Counted from the stretch's first letter, positions 9,948-18,727 are shown. The stretch: DNA of 64,000 bases from Aeromonas sanarellii (GCF_000820085.1 NZ_CDBN01000074.1:1-64000); one strand, 5' to 3'. Numbers and translations: made by a program. Notes: generated by a model from the sequence alone, not told the origin.

Positions 9948-10676
9948 ATGCGACTGGGTATTCTCGATTGTGACCGGCTGGACCCCGATTTGGTGGGGGA
10001 TTTTGGTCCCGTTTACTCCGAGATGTTTATCAAGGGTTTCCGGGCGCTGGCCCCCGAGCTGGAATTTCGGGTCTGGTCCGCCCTCGACGGCGATCTGCCC
10101 CCGGATCTGACCGAATGCGATGCCTGGCTCATCACCGGCTCGCGCCACGATGCCTACAGCGACATCCCCTGGATAGTGGCGCTGCGCGACTGGATCCGCC
10201 GGGCCCACGACGCCAATGTCAAGCTGGCCGGGGTCTGCTTCGGCCACCAGGTGATCGCCCAGGCCCTGGGAGGGGAGGTGATGAAGTCCACCAAGGGGTG
10301 GGGGCTGGGGGTGTCGGTCCATGCCATGCAGACGACGAAACCCTGGATGGCACCCGGGCTGGACACCATCCGGATCCTGGCAAGCCACCAGGATCAGGTG
10401 GAGCAGCTGCCGCCGGGGGCGACCCTGCTGGCGGGCAACGACTTCTGCCCGAACTTCATGTTCCTGCAGGGGGATCACATCGTTGCCATCCAGGGCCACC
10501 CTGAGTTTTCGGTGGAGTACAACCGGGCCCTGATCGAGCGGCGACGGGATAGATTGCCCGATGCGCACTACCAGAGCAGCCTCGCCTCCCTGGAGGGGGA
10601 GGTGGACTCCGCCACCATGATGCAGTGGCTGCTGCAGTTCCTCGGCATACTGCCGGTCGGGGCCGCACAAGGCTGA
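9948..10676 (+). CDS. class I glutamine amidotransferase-like protein
   Basis: A 242-residue protein of the GMP-synthase-like GATase class I fold. The nucleophile elbow is GVCFGHQVIAQALGG (Cys near residue 95), and the His-Glu of the triad sit in IQGHPEFSVEYN (about residues 182-193). No synthetase domain is attached. Stand-alone members hydrolyse gamma-glutamyl amides or pair with other enzymes. Its position after the amine and beta-alanine genes suggests gamma-glutamyl removal in the same pathway, as PuuD does in E. coli, but it is not a clear PuuD orthologue. The ATG follows AAGGAG. Function inferred only. Confidence 0.75.
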   Translation: MRLGILDCDRLDPDLVGDFGPVYSEMFIKGFRALAPELEFRVWSALDGDLPPDLTECDAWLITGSRHDAYSDIPWIVALRDWIRRAHDANVKLAGVCFGHQVIAQALGGEVMKSTKGWGLGVSVHAMQTTKPWMAPGLDTIRILASHQDQVEQLPPGATLLAGNDFCPNFMFLQGDHIVAIQGHPEFSVEYNRALIERRRDRLPDAHYQSSLASLEGEVDSATMMQWLLQFLGILPVGAAQG

Positions 10677-10829
10677 GCTCCGTTTGTCATATCCACCGCG
10701 CTGATGCTAGATTTTGTAGCAAAATGAAGGATCAAGCGGCGATATGCCCAGTTCGGATGATACACTGGCCGCCATCTTTGGCGGCCTTGTCCATGCACGA
10801 CAGCCGCGCCAGCCTGTGAGGGTGCAACC

Positions 10830-11801
10830 TTGAAACTACAGCAGTTGAAGTATCTGATCGCGGTGCGGGACCACAATCTCAACGTCTCCGTCGCCTCCGA
10901 TGCGCTCTATACCAGTCAGCCTGGGGTGAGCAAGCAGATCGGCTTGCTGGAGAGCGAGCTGGGGGTGCGCATCTTCGAGCGCCGCGGCAAGCACCTGCAC
11001 CGCATCACCCCGGTGGGGGAGGAGATCATCAAGTGTGCCGAGGCCATGCTCAACATCGAGAGCAAGATCAAGGCCATCTCCCGGGAATACTTGGATCCGA
11101 CCGTGGGGACCCTCAACATCCACACCACCCACACCATAGCGCGCTACCTGCTGCCGAAAAGCGTCACCTACTTCACCAAGAAGTACCCCAAGATCTCGTT
11201 CCACCTGCATCCCGTGATGTCGGCCACCAAGGAGCAGATCAGCAAGGGATACTCGGATTTTTCCATCGTGGCCCACGAGATAGGCTTCGACAAGGAGCTG
11301 ATCGCGCTGCCCGCCTACCTCTGGACCCTCTCCCTGGTGGTGCCCCAGGATCACCCCCTGGCCAAGGTGAAGAAGCCGACCCTGGAGCAGCTCTGCCAGT
11401 ACCCCATCCTGAGCTACGAGAGCGGCGCCACCGGGCGCCAGGTGCAGGACAGGGTGTTCCAGGCCGCCGGCCTCACCCCCAACTACTACATGACGGTGAT
11501 GGATGCCGGCGTCATCAAGCGCTACGTGGAGCTGGGCTTCGGCATCGGCATCATCTCGTCGCTGGTGGCCAACGACCACGATGCCCCCGGCCTCGTGGCC
11601 ATCAACCTGGAGCACCTGTTCGAGCCCTGCCCGGCCCAGATCTGCTTCAGCAAGAGCATCCTCCTGCAGAACTACATGTATGACTTCATCAGCTCCTTCT
11701 CCCCCCACCTCACCAAGGAGATGATCCAGAACGTGATGCAGCAGCCGACCCAGGCGCGCATCGACGAGCTGCTGGCCGGGGTGGAGCTGCCCGTCTACTG
11801 A
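10830..11801 (+). CDS. CysB-type LysR-family regulator
   Basis: A 323-residue LysR regulator. The N-terminal winged helix (MKLQQLKYLIAV, then SQPGVSKQIGLLESELGVRI) and the substrate-binding half (HTTHTIARYLLPKSV, and DAGVIKRYVELGFGIGIISS) are of the CysB/Cbl type. Identity to enterobacterial CysB looks only moderate by eye, so this may be a paralogue rather than the cysteine regulator. It begins with TTG, preceded by GAGGGTG. It sits between the amine-catabolic genes and a PfkB kinase, and control of either neighbour is possible. No sulfur gene is nearby. Confidence 0.75.
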   Translation: MKLQQLKYLIAVRDHNLNVSVASDALYTSQPGVSKQIGLLESELGVRIFERRGKHLHRITPVGEEIIKCAEAMLNIESKIKAISREYLDPTVGTLNIHTTHTIARYLLPKSVTYFTKKYPKISFHLHPVMSATKEQISKGYSDFSIVAHEIGFDKELIALPAYLWTLSLVVPQDHPLAKVKKPTLEQLCQYPILSYESGATGRQVQDRVFQAAGLTPNYYMTVMDAGVIKRYVELGFGIGIISSLVANDHDAPGLVAINLEHLFEPCPAQICFSKSILLQNYMYDFISSFSPHLTKEMIQNVMQQPTQARIDELLAGVELPVY

Positions 11802-11819
11802 TCCCGCTTCCGTCTCTGT

Positions 11820-11840
11820 GCCGGCACCCCGGGTGCCGGC
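11820..11840 (+). terminator. weak terminator-like hairpin
   Basis: A 10-bp stem (GCCGGCACCC / GGGTGCCGGC) with a one-base centre follows the LysR gene. There is no T-run. It is 20 bp before the kinase start. Confidence 0.35.
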
Positions 11841-11860
11841 CTCCTCCCGCCGAGGTTCCC

Positions 11861-12700
11861 ATGTCCCGCATCCTGCTGCTCGCCAATCTCAACTGTGATC
11901 ACGTGCTTTCCCTGGCCGAACCCCTGGTGGCGGGGGCGCGGCTGCAATACGTGGATCAGGGCCGCAGGCTCGGCGGTGGCGCCGCCAACACCGGCATCGG
12001 CCTGGTGTGGGCGGGGCACGAGGTTATCATTGCCTCCCGGGTCGGGCTGGACGAGACCGGCGACTGGCTGCTGGAGCAGGCGGCCTCATACGGCCTGGAT
12101 TGCAGCCATGTGGAACGCTTTGGCGGCGAGACCGGCGAGCTGCTGGTGCTGGTGGACGCCACCGGTGAGCGCACCATACTCCGGCGGCCACGCCGTCCGG
12201 ATCTGCCCGGGGATCTGCCGACCGAGGGGGTGGACTGCCTCTACGTGAACTACCCCGGCACCGCCATCATCGGCTACATGCGCCAGATGCTCGCCAAGAG
12301 CTTCGTGGTGGCCCAGTATCCCAAGGGCGGGCAGGCCCGCCGCCCCTGTCACGTGCTGGTGGCCTCCCGCTCCGATCTCGCCGAGGTGGACGACCCCTGG
12401 CAGCATGCCCGCCAGCTTGCGGGGGAGCAGCTGGAATGGCTGGTGCTGACCGAAGGCAAGGCGGGGGCCCTGGCCATCCACGGCGAGGAGCGGGTCAGGG
12501 TGGCGGCGCGACCGGTCTCGGTGGTGGACACCACGGGGGCGGGGGATGCCTTCGCCGGCGGCCTCATTCACGGGCTGGCGCGGGGCATGGCGATGGGGGA
12601 TGCGTTGCAGTGCGCGGTGGACTGGGGTGCCTTCGCGGTGGCCTCCGAGAGCTCCATCCCCTCCCAGGCCCTGAAAAACTGGCTGAAGCATCCCCACTGA
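11861..12700 (+). CDS. PfkB-family carbohydrate kinase
   Basis: A 279-residue ribokinase-fold sugar kinase. The N-terminal signature (RRLGGGAANTGIGLVWAGHE, about residues 35-55) and the C-terminal ATP/anion-hole signature with catalytic Asp (DTTGAGDAFAGGLIHG, about residues 224-239) are both intact. It is shorter than ribokinase (about 305), with a reduced lid. The sugar is not identifiable, and no transporter or other sugar gene adjoins it. The ATG follows GAGG by six bases. It may be co-transcribed with the LysR gene 59 bp upstream. Confidence 0.8.
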   Translation: MSRILLLANLNCDHVLSLAEPLVAGARLQYVDQGRRLGGGAANTGIGLVWAGHEVIIASRVGLDETGDWLLEQAASYGLDCSHVERFGGETGELLVLVDATGERTILRRPRRPDLPGDLPTEGVDCLYVNYPGTAIIGYMRQMLAKSFVVAQYPKGGQARRPCHVLVASRSDLAEVDDPWQHARQLAGEQLEWLVLTEGKAGALAIHGEERVRVAARPVSVVDTTGAGDAFAGGLIHGLARGMAMGDALQCAVDWGAFAVASESSIPSQALKNWLKHPH

Positions 12701-12798
12701 GGGGCTGACGACCCCGGCCATCCGGGAGGGACCGGCCATCCCGAACAGGGCGACTTGGCCGCCAGAAATGGCCGAAACCCCGGGGTGAGCCTGCAAGT

Positions 12799-12838
12799 TT
12801 GCGATCAATCAAAGAAAGTGTCGATTTATGTACATCTT
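12799..12838. promoter_or_regulatory. candidate FNR-like and NsrR-like sites upstream of nsrR
   Basis: Positions 12799-12812 read TTGCGATCAATCAA, one perfect and one degenerate half of the FNR box. Positions 12828-12838 on the minus strand read AAGATGTACAT, ten of eleven matches to the known NsrR half-site; its partner arm (12816-12826) is degenerate. Both lie 150-190 bp before the nsrR start, so they may be too far for direct autoregulation unless the transcript start is distant. Confidence 0.3.
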
Positions 12839-12987
12839 CGTCGACACCCGCCCGGGCTGCTCTTAACCTTGTCACTCCACGACTCGGTCAAAGAAGCAAC
12901 ACCTGTGCGGGTGCACGTGCAGTTCCCCCTCTTTGGCCACCGGCTGTCGTCCTGATTTCTGGCTTGTAGTAAGAGGCAAGTGCGACC

Positions 12988-13440
12988 ATGCAACTCACAC
13001 GATTTACCGACTATGCCCTGCGTACCCTGACCTTTCTGGCCATCCAGCCCGGTGATCGCCTGTCGACCATCACCGAGGTGGCGGACACCTTCGCCATCTC
13101 CCGCAACCACGTGGTCAAGATAGTGCATCAGCTCGGCATCAAGGGGTACATAGAGACGGTGCGTGGCAAGCATGGCGGCATCCGCCTCGGCCGTGCCGCC
13201 GTCTCCATCAACCTGCGGGACGTGGTGATGGACATGGAGCACGTGCTCTGCCCGGTGGACTGCAAGCGCGAGAACTGCCGCCTCTCCGGCGGTTGCCGCA
13301 TCCAGGGCATTCTGCGCCGCGCCATGAATGCCTTCCTCGAGGTGCTGGGGGAGTACACCCTGGCGGATGCGGTGCGGGATCCCACCCGCCTGTGCCACCT
13401 GCTTGGCATCGAGCAGGAGAATATCCTGACCATGGCCTAG
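12988..13440 (+). CDS. nsrR: NsrR, nitric-oxide-sensing Rrf2 repressor
   Basis: A 150-residue Rrf2-family regulator. The winged helix (LTRFTDYALRTLTFLAIQP, then ISRNHVVKIVHQLGIKGYI) is followed by three cysteines that ligate the Fe-S cluster in NsrR (CPVDCKRENCRLSGGC contains them, residues about 88-103). NO destroys the cluster and releases repression of hmp and similar genes. The start ATG follows AAGAGG. Beyond it, convergently, lies napF, a nitrate-respiration gene. NsrR next to a nap gene fits nitrosative-stress control, although the nap operon itself is not here. Confidence 0.92.
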   Translation: MQLTRFTDYALRTLTFLAIQPGDRLSTITEVADTFAISRNHVVKIVHQLGIKGYIETVRGKHGGIRLGRAAVSINLRDVVMDMEHVLCPVDCKRENCRLSGGCRIQGILRRAMNAFLEVLGEYTLADAVRDPTRLCHLLGIEQENILTMA

Positions 13441-13452
13441 GGCCACGGCGGA

Positions 13453-13482
13453 TCGGGGGCCTTCGGGCCCCCGAGTCTTTTC
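13453..13482 (+). terminator. nsrR terminator
   Basis: A GC-rich stem (TCGGGGGCC / GGGCCCCCGA) with a TTC loop is followed by a T-rich tract (GTCTTTTCT), starting 12 bp after the nsrR stop. It lies between convergent nsrR and napF. Confidence 0.75.
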
Positions 13483-13504
13483 TGGGGCGGCGGTCCTGCG
13501 GGGA

Positions 13505-14017
13505 TCAGTGCTGGGGGATCAGGGTGATGGCGCCGTGCAGGCAGGCGAGGCCGCAGGCGCCACAGCCGTCGCAGGCGGCCATGTTGACGCTCACCCCCTC
13601 GCTGCCGACCTTGATCGCCTGCTGGGGGCAGGCGTCCTCGCACAGCAGGCAGTAGAAGCCCTGACGGGCCTGGCAGCTCGCCTCTATCCGGACCCGGGTC
13701 TGCACCTGGCGGCCGAGGCGCAGGTCCAGCGCCCCCGTGGGGCAGGCCCTGGCACAGCTGCCACAGTAGCTGCACTGGCCGCAGGCGAGATCCAGCACTG
13801 GGGTGCCTGCGACTGGGGTGCCGGCATAGTCGGGCCGATCGGCGGGTTTGAGCAGGCCGTTGGGGCAGGCCTTGAAGCAGTCGCCACAGCGGTTGCAAAG
13901 GGTGAGGAACTGGGACTCTTCGATGGCCCAGGGCGGGCGGGCCTCATGGCAAACCACGTCCGGTTTGCGGGGGCCCCCCAATGCGTGTGCCAGCCAGCGA
14001 CAGAAAAAATGAGTCAT
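13505..14017 (-). CDS. napF: NapF, iron-sulfur ferredoxin-type protein
   Basis: A 170-residue polyferredoxin. Cys clusters are visible at CNRCGDCFKACP, CGQCSYCGSCARACP, CLLCEDACP and CDGCGACGLACL, enough for several [4Fe-4S] centres. NapF normally helps mature periplasmic nitrate reductase NapA by supplying its cluster or electrons. Here it stands alone: no napDABC is adjacent. The likely start is the ATG at 14017, five bases after AGGGG; a GTG two codons earlier is the alternative. The ribosome-binding site is inside an inverted repeat (14022-14042). Confidence 0.85.
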   Translation of the reverse strand: MTHFFCRWLAHALGGPRKPDVVCHEARPPWAIEESQFLTLCNRCGDCFKACPNGLLKPADRPDYAGTPVAGTPVLDLACGQCSYCGSCARACPTGALDLRLGRQVQTRVRIEASCQARQGFYCLLCEDACPQQAIKVGSEGVSVNMAACDGCGACGLACLHGAITLIPQH

Positions 14018-14021
14018 GCTC

Positions 14022-14042
14022 ACCCCTATACCTATTAGGGGT
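14022..14042. promoter_or_regulatory. palindrome over the napF ribosome-binding site
   Basis: ACCCCTA and TAGGGGT form perfect 7-bp arms around a 7-base centre, TACCTAT. In the napF mRNA this would be a hairpin hiding the AGGGG ribosome-binding site. As DNA it could be an operator; the centre also matches the NarL/NarP heptamer pattern TACYYMT. Which role is real cannot be decided from sequence. Confidence 0.4.
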
Positions 14043-14154
14043 TAATTTTATCGAGTTTTCGTTGGGCAAGCCAGAGAATAGCGTGGGGCAGGATCGCAAG
14101 CCGGGTTGCCCTTGTGTAAGCTAGGCGGGTCTTTTTGCGGGATTGAATGAACTC

Positions 14155-14370
14155 ATGTGGCTATTTCTGTGGCGTGCTTCTCTGCTCTATGTCTTCCCCC
14201 TGCTGATGTGGGCCTACTGCCATCTCAAGGGTATCGAGTTCAGCGAACTCGATACCGGGGTCAACAGCCACAAGTGGGTGGTGCTGGCGGCCTACCTGCT
14301 CTACGTGCTGCTCTGGCTGTTGCTCAACCGCTATCTCGAACTCTTCCTGCGCCAGCGGGGGCGCCGATGA
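14155..14370 (+). CDS. small inner-membrane protein
   Basis: A 71-residue protein with two membrane segments (about LLYVFPLLMWAYCH and WVVLAAYLLYVLLWLLL) and a basic C-terminal tail (RQRGRR). The loop carries ELDTGVNSHK. I do not recognise the family. Start choice is uncertain: the ATG at 14155 has no good ribosome-binding site and an in-frame TTG lies four codons upstream. It is divergent from napF and 34 bp upstream of rmuC, so it may share rmuC's transcript. Confidence 0.6.
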   Translation: MWLFLWRASLLYVFPLLMWAYCHLKGIEFSELDTGVNSHKWVVLAAYLLYVLLWLLLNRYLELFLRQRGRR

Positions 14371-14404
14371 TGCCCGCACTCGGCCTGCAGCCAGGGTACC
14401 GCCG

Positions 14405-15736
14405 ATGAGCTCGCTGCAGACCTGGTGGCCGGCCGTGCTGGCGGCGCTGCTGGCCCTGTTGCTCGGCTGGCTGGCGGGGCGCCGCAGTGGCCGGGAAGAG
14501 GTCCTGCTGCTGGAGGAGCGCCATCAGATGCTGCAGGACAGGCTGGACGAATCCCAGGACGAGAAGATGCTGATCCAGCAGAAGCTGGACCAGCAGCAGA
14601 CCCTGCTGCTCAAGCTCACCGCCCGCCTCAAGGAGGCCGAGGCGACCCTGCGCAGCGAGCGCCTCGCCAGCGCCGAGAAGCTGCAGCTGCAGCAGGAGGC
14701 GGAGGCGCGGCTGAGCCAGCAGTTCGAAAATCTGGCCAACCGTATCTTCGAGCAGAATGCCGGCAACTTCCGCGAACTGAACCAGAACAGCATGGATCTC
14801 CTGCTGACTCCGCTCAAGGAGCAGCTCGAGGGGTTCCGCCGCCAGGTGGGGGAGACCCACGCCCAGGAGACGGCCCAGCGCCACAACCTCAAGTTCGAGC
14901 TGGAGCGCCTCGCCGAGCTCAACGCCCGCATGACGGAAGAAGCCGCGGCCCTGACCCGCGCCCTCAAGGGGGACAGCAAGCAGCAGGGCAACTGGGGCGA
15001 GGTGGTGCTGGCTCGCATCCTCTCCGAGTGCGGCCTGCGGGAGGGCCACGAGTACCACACCCAGGTGAATATCGAGGTGGACAAGGGCAGGCGCTACCAG
15101 CCCGACGTCATCGTCCACCTGCCCCAGGAGAAGGACATCATCATCGACGCCAAGGTGTCCCTGACCGCCTACGAGCGCTGGTACAACGCGGGCGACGAGC
15201 TGGAGAGGGCGGTGGCGCTCAAGGAGCACGTTGCCTCGGTGCGCAACCACATCCGCGAGCTGGGGCGCAAGGATTACCAGCAGCTGCCCGGGGTGCGCAC
15301 CCTGGACTATGTGCTGATGTTCGTGGCGGTGGAGCCTGCCTTCCTCACCGCCCTGGAGGCCGATCCCTCCCTGGTGCGCTACGGGCTGGATCACAACATC
15401 CTGCTGGTGAGCCCCACCAACCTGATGGTGGCGCTGCGCACCATAGAGAACCTGTGGCGCTACGAGCGGCAGAACCAGAACTCGCGCCAGATAGCGGAAC
15501 GGGCCGGCCGTCTCTATGAGAAGCTGCGGCTGTTCGTGGAGGAGATGCAGCAGATGGGGGGCAGCCTGCACAAGGCGCAGGAGAGCTACGACAAGGCGAT
15601 GGGCCGGCTGGTCAACGGTCGCGGCAACCTGATCGCCCAGGCGGAGCGCTTCCGCGAGCTGGGGGTGGAGGTCACCAAGCCCCTGCCGGAATCCCTGGTC
15701 GATCGGGCGCTACAGCGGGAAGAGTCGGCCGACTGA
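14405..15736 (+). CDS. rmuC: RmuC, DNA recombination protein
   Basis: A 443-residue RmuC protein. An N-terminal membrane anchor (VLAALLALLLGWLAG) is followed by a long coiled coil rich in Glu, Gln and Leu (about residues 35-110) and then the RmuC nuclease-like domain (NWGEVVLARILSECGLREG near residue 200, YQPDVIVHLPQEKDIIIDAK, and TNLMVALRTIENLWRYERQ). In E. coli it limits inversions at short inverted repeats, with a presumed but unproven endonuclease fold. Length is normal for the family. A convergent hairpin separates it from trkH. Confidence 0.92.
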   Translation: MSSLQTWWPAVLAALLALLLGWLAGRRSGREEVLLLEERHQMLQDRLDESQDEKMLIQQKLDQQQTLLLKLTARLKEAEATLRSERLASAEKLQLQQEAEARLSQQFENLANRIFEQNAGNFRELNQNSMDLLLTPLKEQLEGFRRQVGETHAQETAQRHNLKFELERLAELNARMTEEAAALTRALKGDSKQQGNWGEVVLARILSECGLREGHEYHTQVNIEVDKGRRYQPDVIVHLPQEKDIIIDAKVSLTAYERWYNAGDELERAVALKEHVASVRNHIRELGRKDYQQLPGVRTLDYVLMFVAVEPAFLTALEADPSLVRYGLDHNILLVSPTNLMVALRTIENLWRYERQNQNSRQIAERAGRLYEKLRLFVEEMQQMGGSLHKAQESYDKAMGRLVNGRGNLIAQAERFRELGVEVTKPLPESLVDRALQREESAD

Positions 15737-15763
15737 GGCGGTGTCTTATCCACCTCATGAAAT

Positions 15764-15792
15764 GAGAAGGGCAGCCATTGGCTGCCCTTCTC
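15764..15792. terminator. convergent hairpin between rmuC and trkH
   Basis: A perfect 13-bp stem (GAGAAGGGCAGCC / GGCTGCCCTTCTC) with an ATT loop lies midway between the convergent rmuC and trkH stops. T-runs are poor on both sides. It could still terminate both transcripts. Confidence 0.6.
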
Positions 15793-15814
15793 ACGTCTGT
15801 TGCGCGTCGCGGGT

Positions 15815-17257
15815 TCATTGCTTCCAGAACGAGGGGAAGAAGAGCACCGCCACCGTCAGGATCTCGAGCCGCCCCAGCAGCATGCCGAACGACAGTATCC
15901 ACTTGGCCGAGTCCGGCAGGCTGGCGAAGTTGGTGCTGGGGCCGATGACAGGGCCCATGCCGGGGCCCACGTTGGCCACGGCGGTGATGGAGCCCGAGAT
16001 AGCGGTCAGGGGATCCAGCCCGATGGCGGCGAGCAGGGCGGCGATGAGCAGTATGATGGCGAAGTAGACCAGCACGAAGGAGATCAGGGAGCGGATGATG
16101 GCGTCGTTGACCGGGCGGCCGTTGTACTTCTGGGGGAAGACGCCGGAGGGATGCATCAGCTGGCGCATCTGCTTCTTGAACAGGGCGAAGGCGACCTGCA
16201 CCCGGAAGATCTTGAGACCGCCGGCGGTGGAACCCGAGCAGGCGCCGAGGGCCAGCAGAATCATGAAGAGGATGCTGGTGAGCGGCCCCCAGGTGCCGAA
16301 ATCGCCGAGACCATAGCCGGTCGTGGTCAATACGGAGACGATGTTGAAGCTGCTGATCCGCAGCGCATCCATAAAGCCGTAAATATCCCTGGCCCACAGA
16401 TAGAAGGTGACGACGACGGTCACCCAGACCACGAGCCAGAAGAAGCCCTGAACCTGGGCGTCCTTGAGCAGGCTATTGTCACGGCGGGAGAGGGCCTGCA
16501 CGTAGAGCAGGAAGGGCAGGCCGCCGAGGAACATGAAGAGGGTGCCTATCCAGTGCGCCTCGTTGGAGAAGTGGGACATGGATTGGTCCGAGGTGGAGTA
16601 GCCGCCGGTGCTGAGCGTGGTCATGGCGTGGTTGACCGCCTCGAACAGGGTCATGCCGCTCACCCAGTAGGCGAGGAAGCAGAGCATGGAGAGCACCAGA
16701 TAGACCACCACTATGTTGTTGGCCACCGTCTTGGCCCGCGGCGCGCTCTTGTCGGACCAGTCCGAACTCTCGGTCTGGAACAGCTTCATGCCGCCGACGT
16801 TGAGGTAGGGCAGTACCGCCACCGCCATCACGATGAAGCCCACCCCGCCCAGCCACTGCAGGATGGATCGCCACAGCAGTATGCTGTGGGCCATGCCGTC
16901 CAGCCCCGACAGCACGGTGGAGCCCGTGGTGGTGACCCCGGACATGGTCTCGAAGTAGGCGTCGGCAAAGTCGATGTGGGTGATGAAGACGAAGGGCAGC
17001 GCCCCGAAGACGCAGGCCACCACCCAGACCGAGGTGGTGAGCAGGAACATCTCCCGCACCCCGAGGTGAAACTCGGCCTTGCGCCCATGGTGCAGGCAGA
17101 GCAGGGCGGCGCCGTGGGTGATGAGCACGGATTTGAGAAACTCGACGAAGCCTTCCGAGCCGGTCAGCAGGGCCAGCAGGGTAGGCAGCCACATGAAGAG
17201 GGCCAGCTTGGAGAGCACCAGACCCAGAGTGAAGACGATGGGACGCAGCTTGATCAT
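15815..17257 (-). CDS. trkH: TrkH, potassium uptake membrane subunit
   Basis: The 480-residue K+-translocating subunit of the Trk system. It has four repeated membrane-pore-membrane units with selectivity-loop glycines, for example TTTGSTVLSGLDG, TLSTGGYSTSD, TTTGYGLGDFG and ANVGPGMGPVIGP. Uptake is gated by the cytoplasmic TrkA protein. trkA lies just upstream on the same strand, but a terminator separates them. The ATG at 17257 starts MIKLRPIVFTLGLVLSK, the usual family start. Confidence 0.95.
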   Translation of the reverse strand: MIKLRPIVFTLGLVLSKLALFMWLPTLLALLTGSEGFVEFLKSVLITHGAALLCLHHGRKAEFHLGVREMFLLTTSVWVVACVFGALPFVFITHIDFADAYFETMSGVTTTGSTVLSGLDGMAHSILLWRSILQWLGGVGFIVMAVAVLPYLNVGGMKLFQTESSDWSDKSAPRAKTVANNIVVVYLVLSMLCFLAYWVSGMTLFEAVNHAMTTLSTGGYSTSDQSMSHFSNEAHWIGTLFMFLGGLPFLLYVQALSRRDNSLLKDAQVQGFFWLVVWVTVVVTFYLWARDIYGFMDALRISSFNIVSVLTTTGYGLGDFGTWGPLTSILFMILLALGACSGSTAGGLKIFRVQVAFALFKKQMRQLMHPSGVFPQKYNGRPVNDAIIRSLISFVLVYFAIILLIAALLAAIGLDPLTAISGSITAVANVGPGMGPVIGPSTNFASLPDSAKWILSFGMLLGRLEILTVAVLFFPSFWKQ

Positions 17258-17281
17258 GCGAGATAACCTGGTCGTTGATTG

Positions 17282-17322
17282 AAAAAAGACCCGGGCCTTT
17301 CCTGCGGAAAGGGGCCGGGTCT
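17282..17322 (-). terminator. terminator between trkA and trkH
   Basis: On the minus strand AGACCCGG...CCGGGTCT brackets an inner CCTTTCC/GGAAAGG stem, and the hairpin is followed by TTTTTT. This is a good intrinsic terminator 29 bp after the trkA stop and 25 bp before the trkH start, so trkH expression needs read-through or its own promoter. Confidence 0.8.
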
Positions 17323-17350
17323 GGATGCCGTTGCCTGAGACATGGCCGGC

Positions 17351-18727
17351 TTACAGGAAGAAGGGGCTGGGCTGGAACAGACGCTCCACTTCCGGGATGT
17401 ATTTCTTGTCCACCAGGAACATGACCACGTGGTCATCCTGCTGGATCCGGGTGCGATCGTGAGCGATCAGCACCTCATCCCCCCGCACTATGGCGCCGAT
17501 CGTGGTGCCCGGCGGCAGCTTGAGCTCGCCCACCGTCTTGCCGACCACCTTGGACGTGTTCTCGTCGCCATGGGCGATGGCCTCGATGGCCTCGGCCGCA
17601 CCCCGGCGCAGGCTGTAGACGTTGGCGATGTCGGCCCGGCGCACATGGGTCAGCAGGGCCGAGATGGTGGCCTGCTGGGGCGAGATGGCGATGTCGATGG
17701 AGCCGCCCTGCACCAGATCCACGTAGGCGCCGCGCTGGATCAGCACCATGGTCTTCTTGGCGCCCATCTTCTTGGCGAGCAGGGCCGACATGATGTTGGC
17801 CTCGTCCTCGTTGGTCACCGCGATGAAGACGTCGATCTGGTCGATGTGCTCTTCGGCGAGCAGCTCCTGGTCCGCCGCATCGCCGCAGAAGACGATGGTG
17901 TGTTCCAGGTTCTCCGAGAGCTGCTCCGCCCGCTTCTGGTTGCGCTCGATAAGCTTCACGCTGTAGCGCTTCTCCAGCTGGCGGGCGAGACCGGCACCTA
18001 TGTTGCCGCCCCCGACGATCATGATGCGGCGATAGGGGCTCTCGAGGCGCTGCAGCTCCGACATCACGGCGCGGATGTGGCCCGCCGCCGCCACGAAGAA
18101 CACCTCGTCATCGGCCTCGATGATGGTGGTGCCCTGGGGACGGATGGAGCGGCCCTGACGGAAGATGGCGGCGACCCGGGTCTCGATGTTCGGCATGTGA
18201 TCCCGCAGGGTGGAGAGTGCGTTGCCCACCAGGGGGCCGCCATAGTAGGCCTTGACCGCCACCAGACCCACCTTGCCGCCGGCGAAGTCCACCACCTGCA
18301 AGGCGCCCGGGTACTCGATGAGACGGCGCACATAGTCGGTGACCAGCTGTTCGGGGGCGATCAGGTGGTCCACCGGCACGGATTCCGGCAGGAACAGCCG
18401 ATCCCGTTCCACCAGATAGGCGGGGGAGCGGATCCGCGCCACCTTGTTCGGGGTGTTGAACAGGGAGTAGGCCACCTGGCAGGCGACCATGTTGGTCTCG
18501 TCGCTGTTGGTGACGGCGACCAGCATGTCCGCATCCTGGGCGCCCGCCTCCCGCAGCACCCTGGGGTGAGCGCCGTGACCGTTCACCACCCGCAGGTCGA
18601 ACTTGTCCTGCAGCTCCCGCAGTCGCTCGCTGTCGGTGTCGACTATGGTGATGTCGTTGTTCTCGCCGGCGAGGTTTTCCGCCAGGGTGCCACCCACCTG
18701 ACCTGCGCCCAGAATGATGATTTTCAT
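17351..18727 (-). CDS. trkA: TrkA, NAD-binding K+ channel regulator
   Basis: A 458-residue peripheral membrane protein with two RCK units. Each half has a Rossmann NAD motif ([16 protein letters not shown] at residue 3 and [18 protein letters not shown] near 235) followed by a TrkA-C domain. It gates TrkH in response to nucleotide. It follows rsmB by 77 bp in the order def-fmt-rsmB-trkA, as in E. coli. The linked trkH after it differs from E. coli, where mscL follows. Confidence 0.95.
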   Translation of the reverse strand: MKIIILGAGQVGGTLAENLAGENNDITIVDTDSERLRELQDKFDLRVVNGHGAHPRVLREAGAQDADMLVAVTNSDETNMVACQVAYSLFNTPNKVARIRSPAYLVERDRLFLPESVPVDHLIAPEQLVTDYVRRLIEYPGALQVVDFAGGKVGLVAVKAYYGGPLVGNALSTLRDHMPNIETRVAAIFRQGRSIRPQGTTIIEADDEVFFVAAAGHIRAVMSELQRLESPYRRIMIVGGGNIGAGLARQLEKRYSVKLIERNQKRAEQLSENLEHTIVFCGDAADQELLAEEHIDQIDVFIAVTNEDEANIMSALLAKKMGAKKTMVLIQRGAYVDLVQGGSIDIAISPQQATISALLTHVRRADIANVYSLRRGAAEAIEAIAHGDENTSKVVGKTVGELKLPPGTTIGAIVRGDEVLIAHDRTRIQQDDHVVMFLVDKKYIPEVERLFQPSPFFL

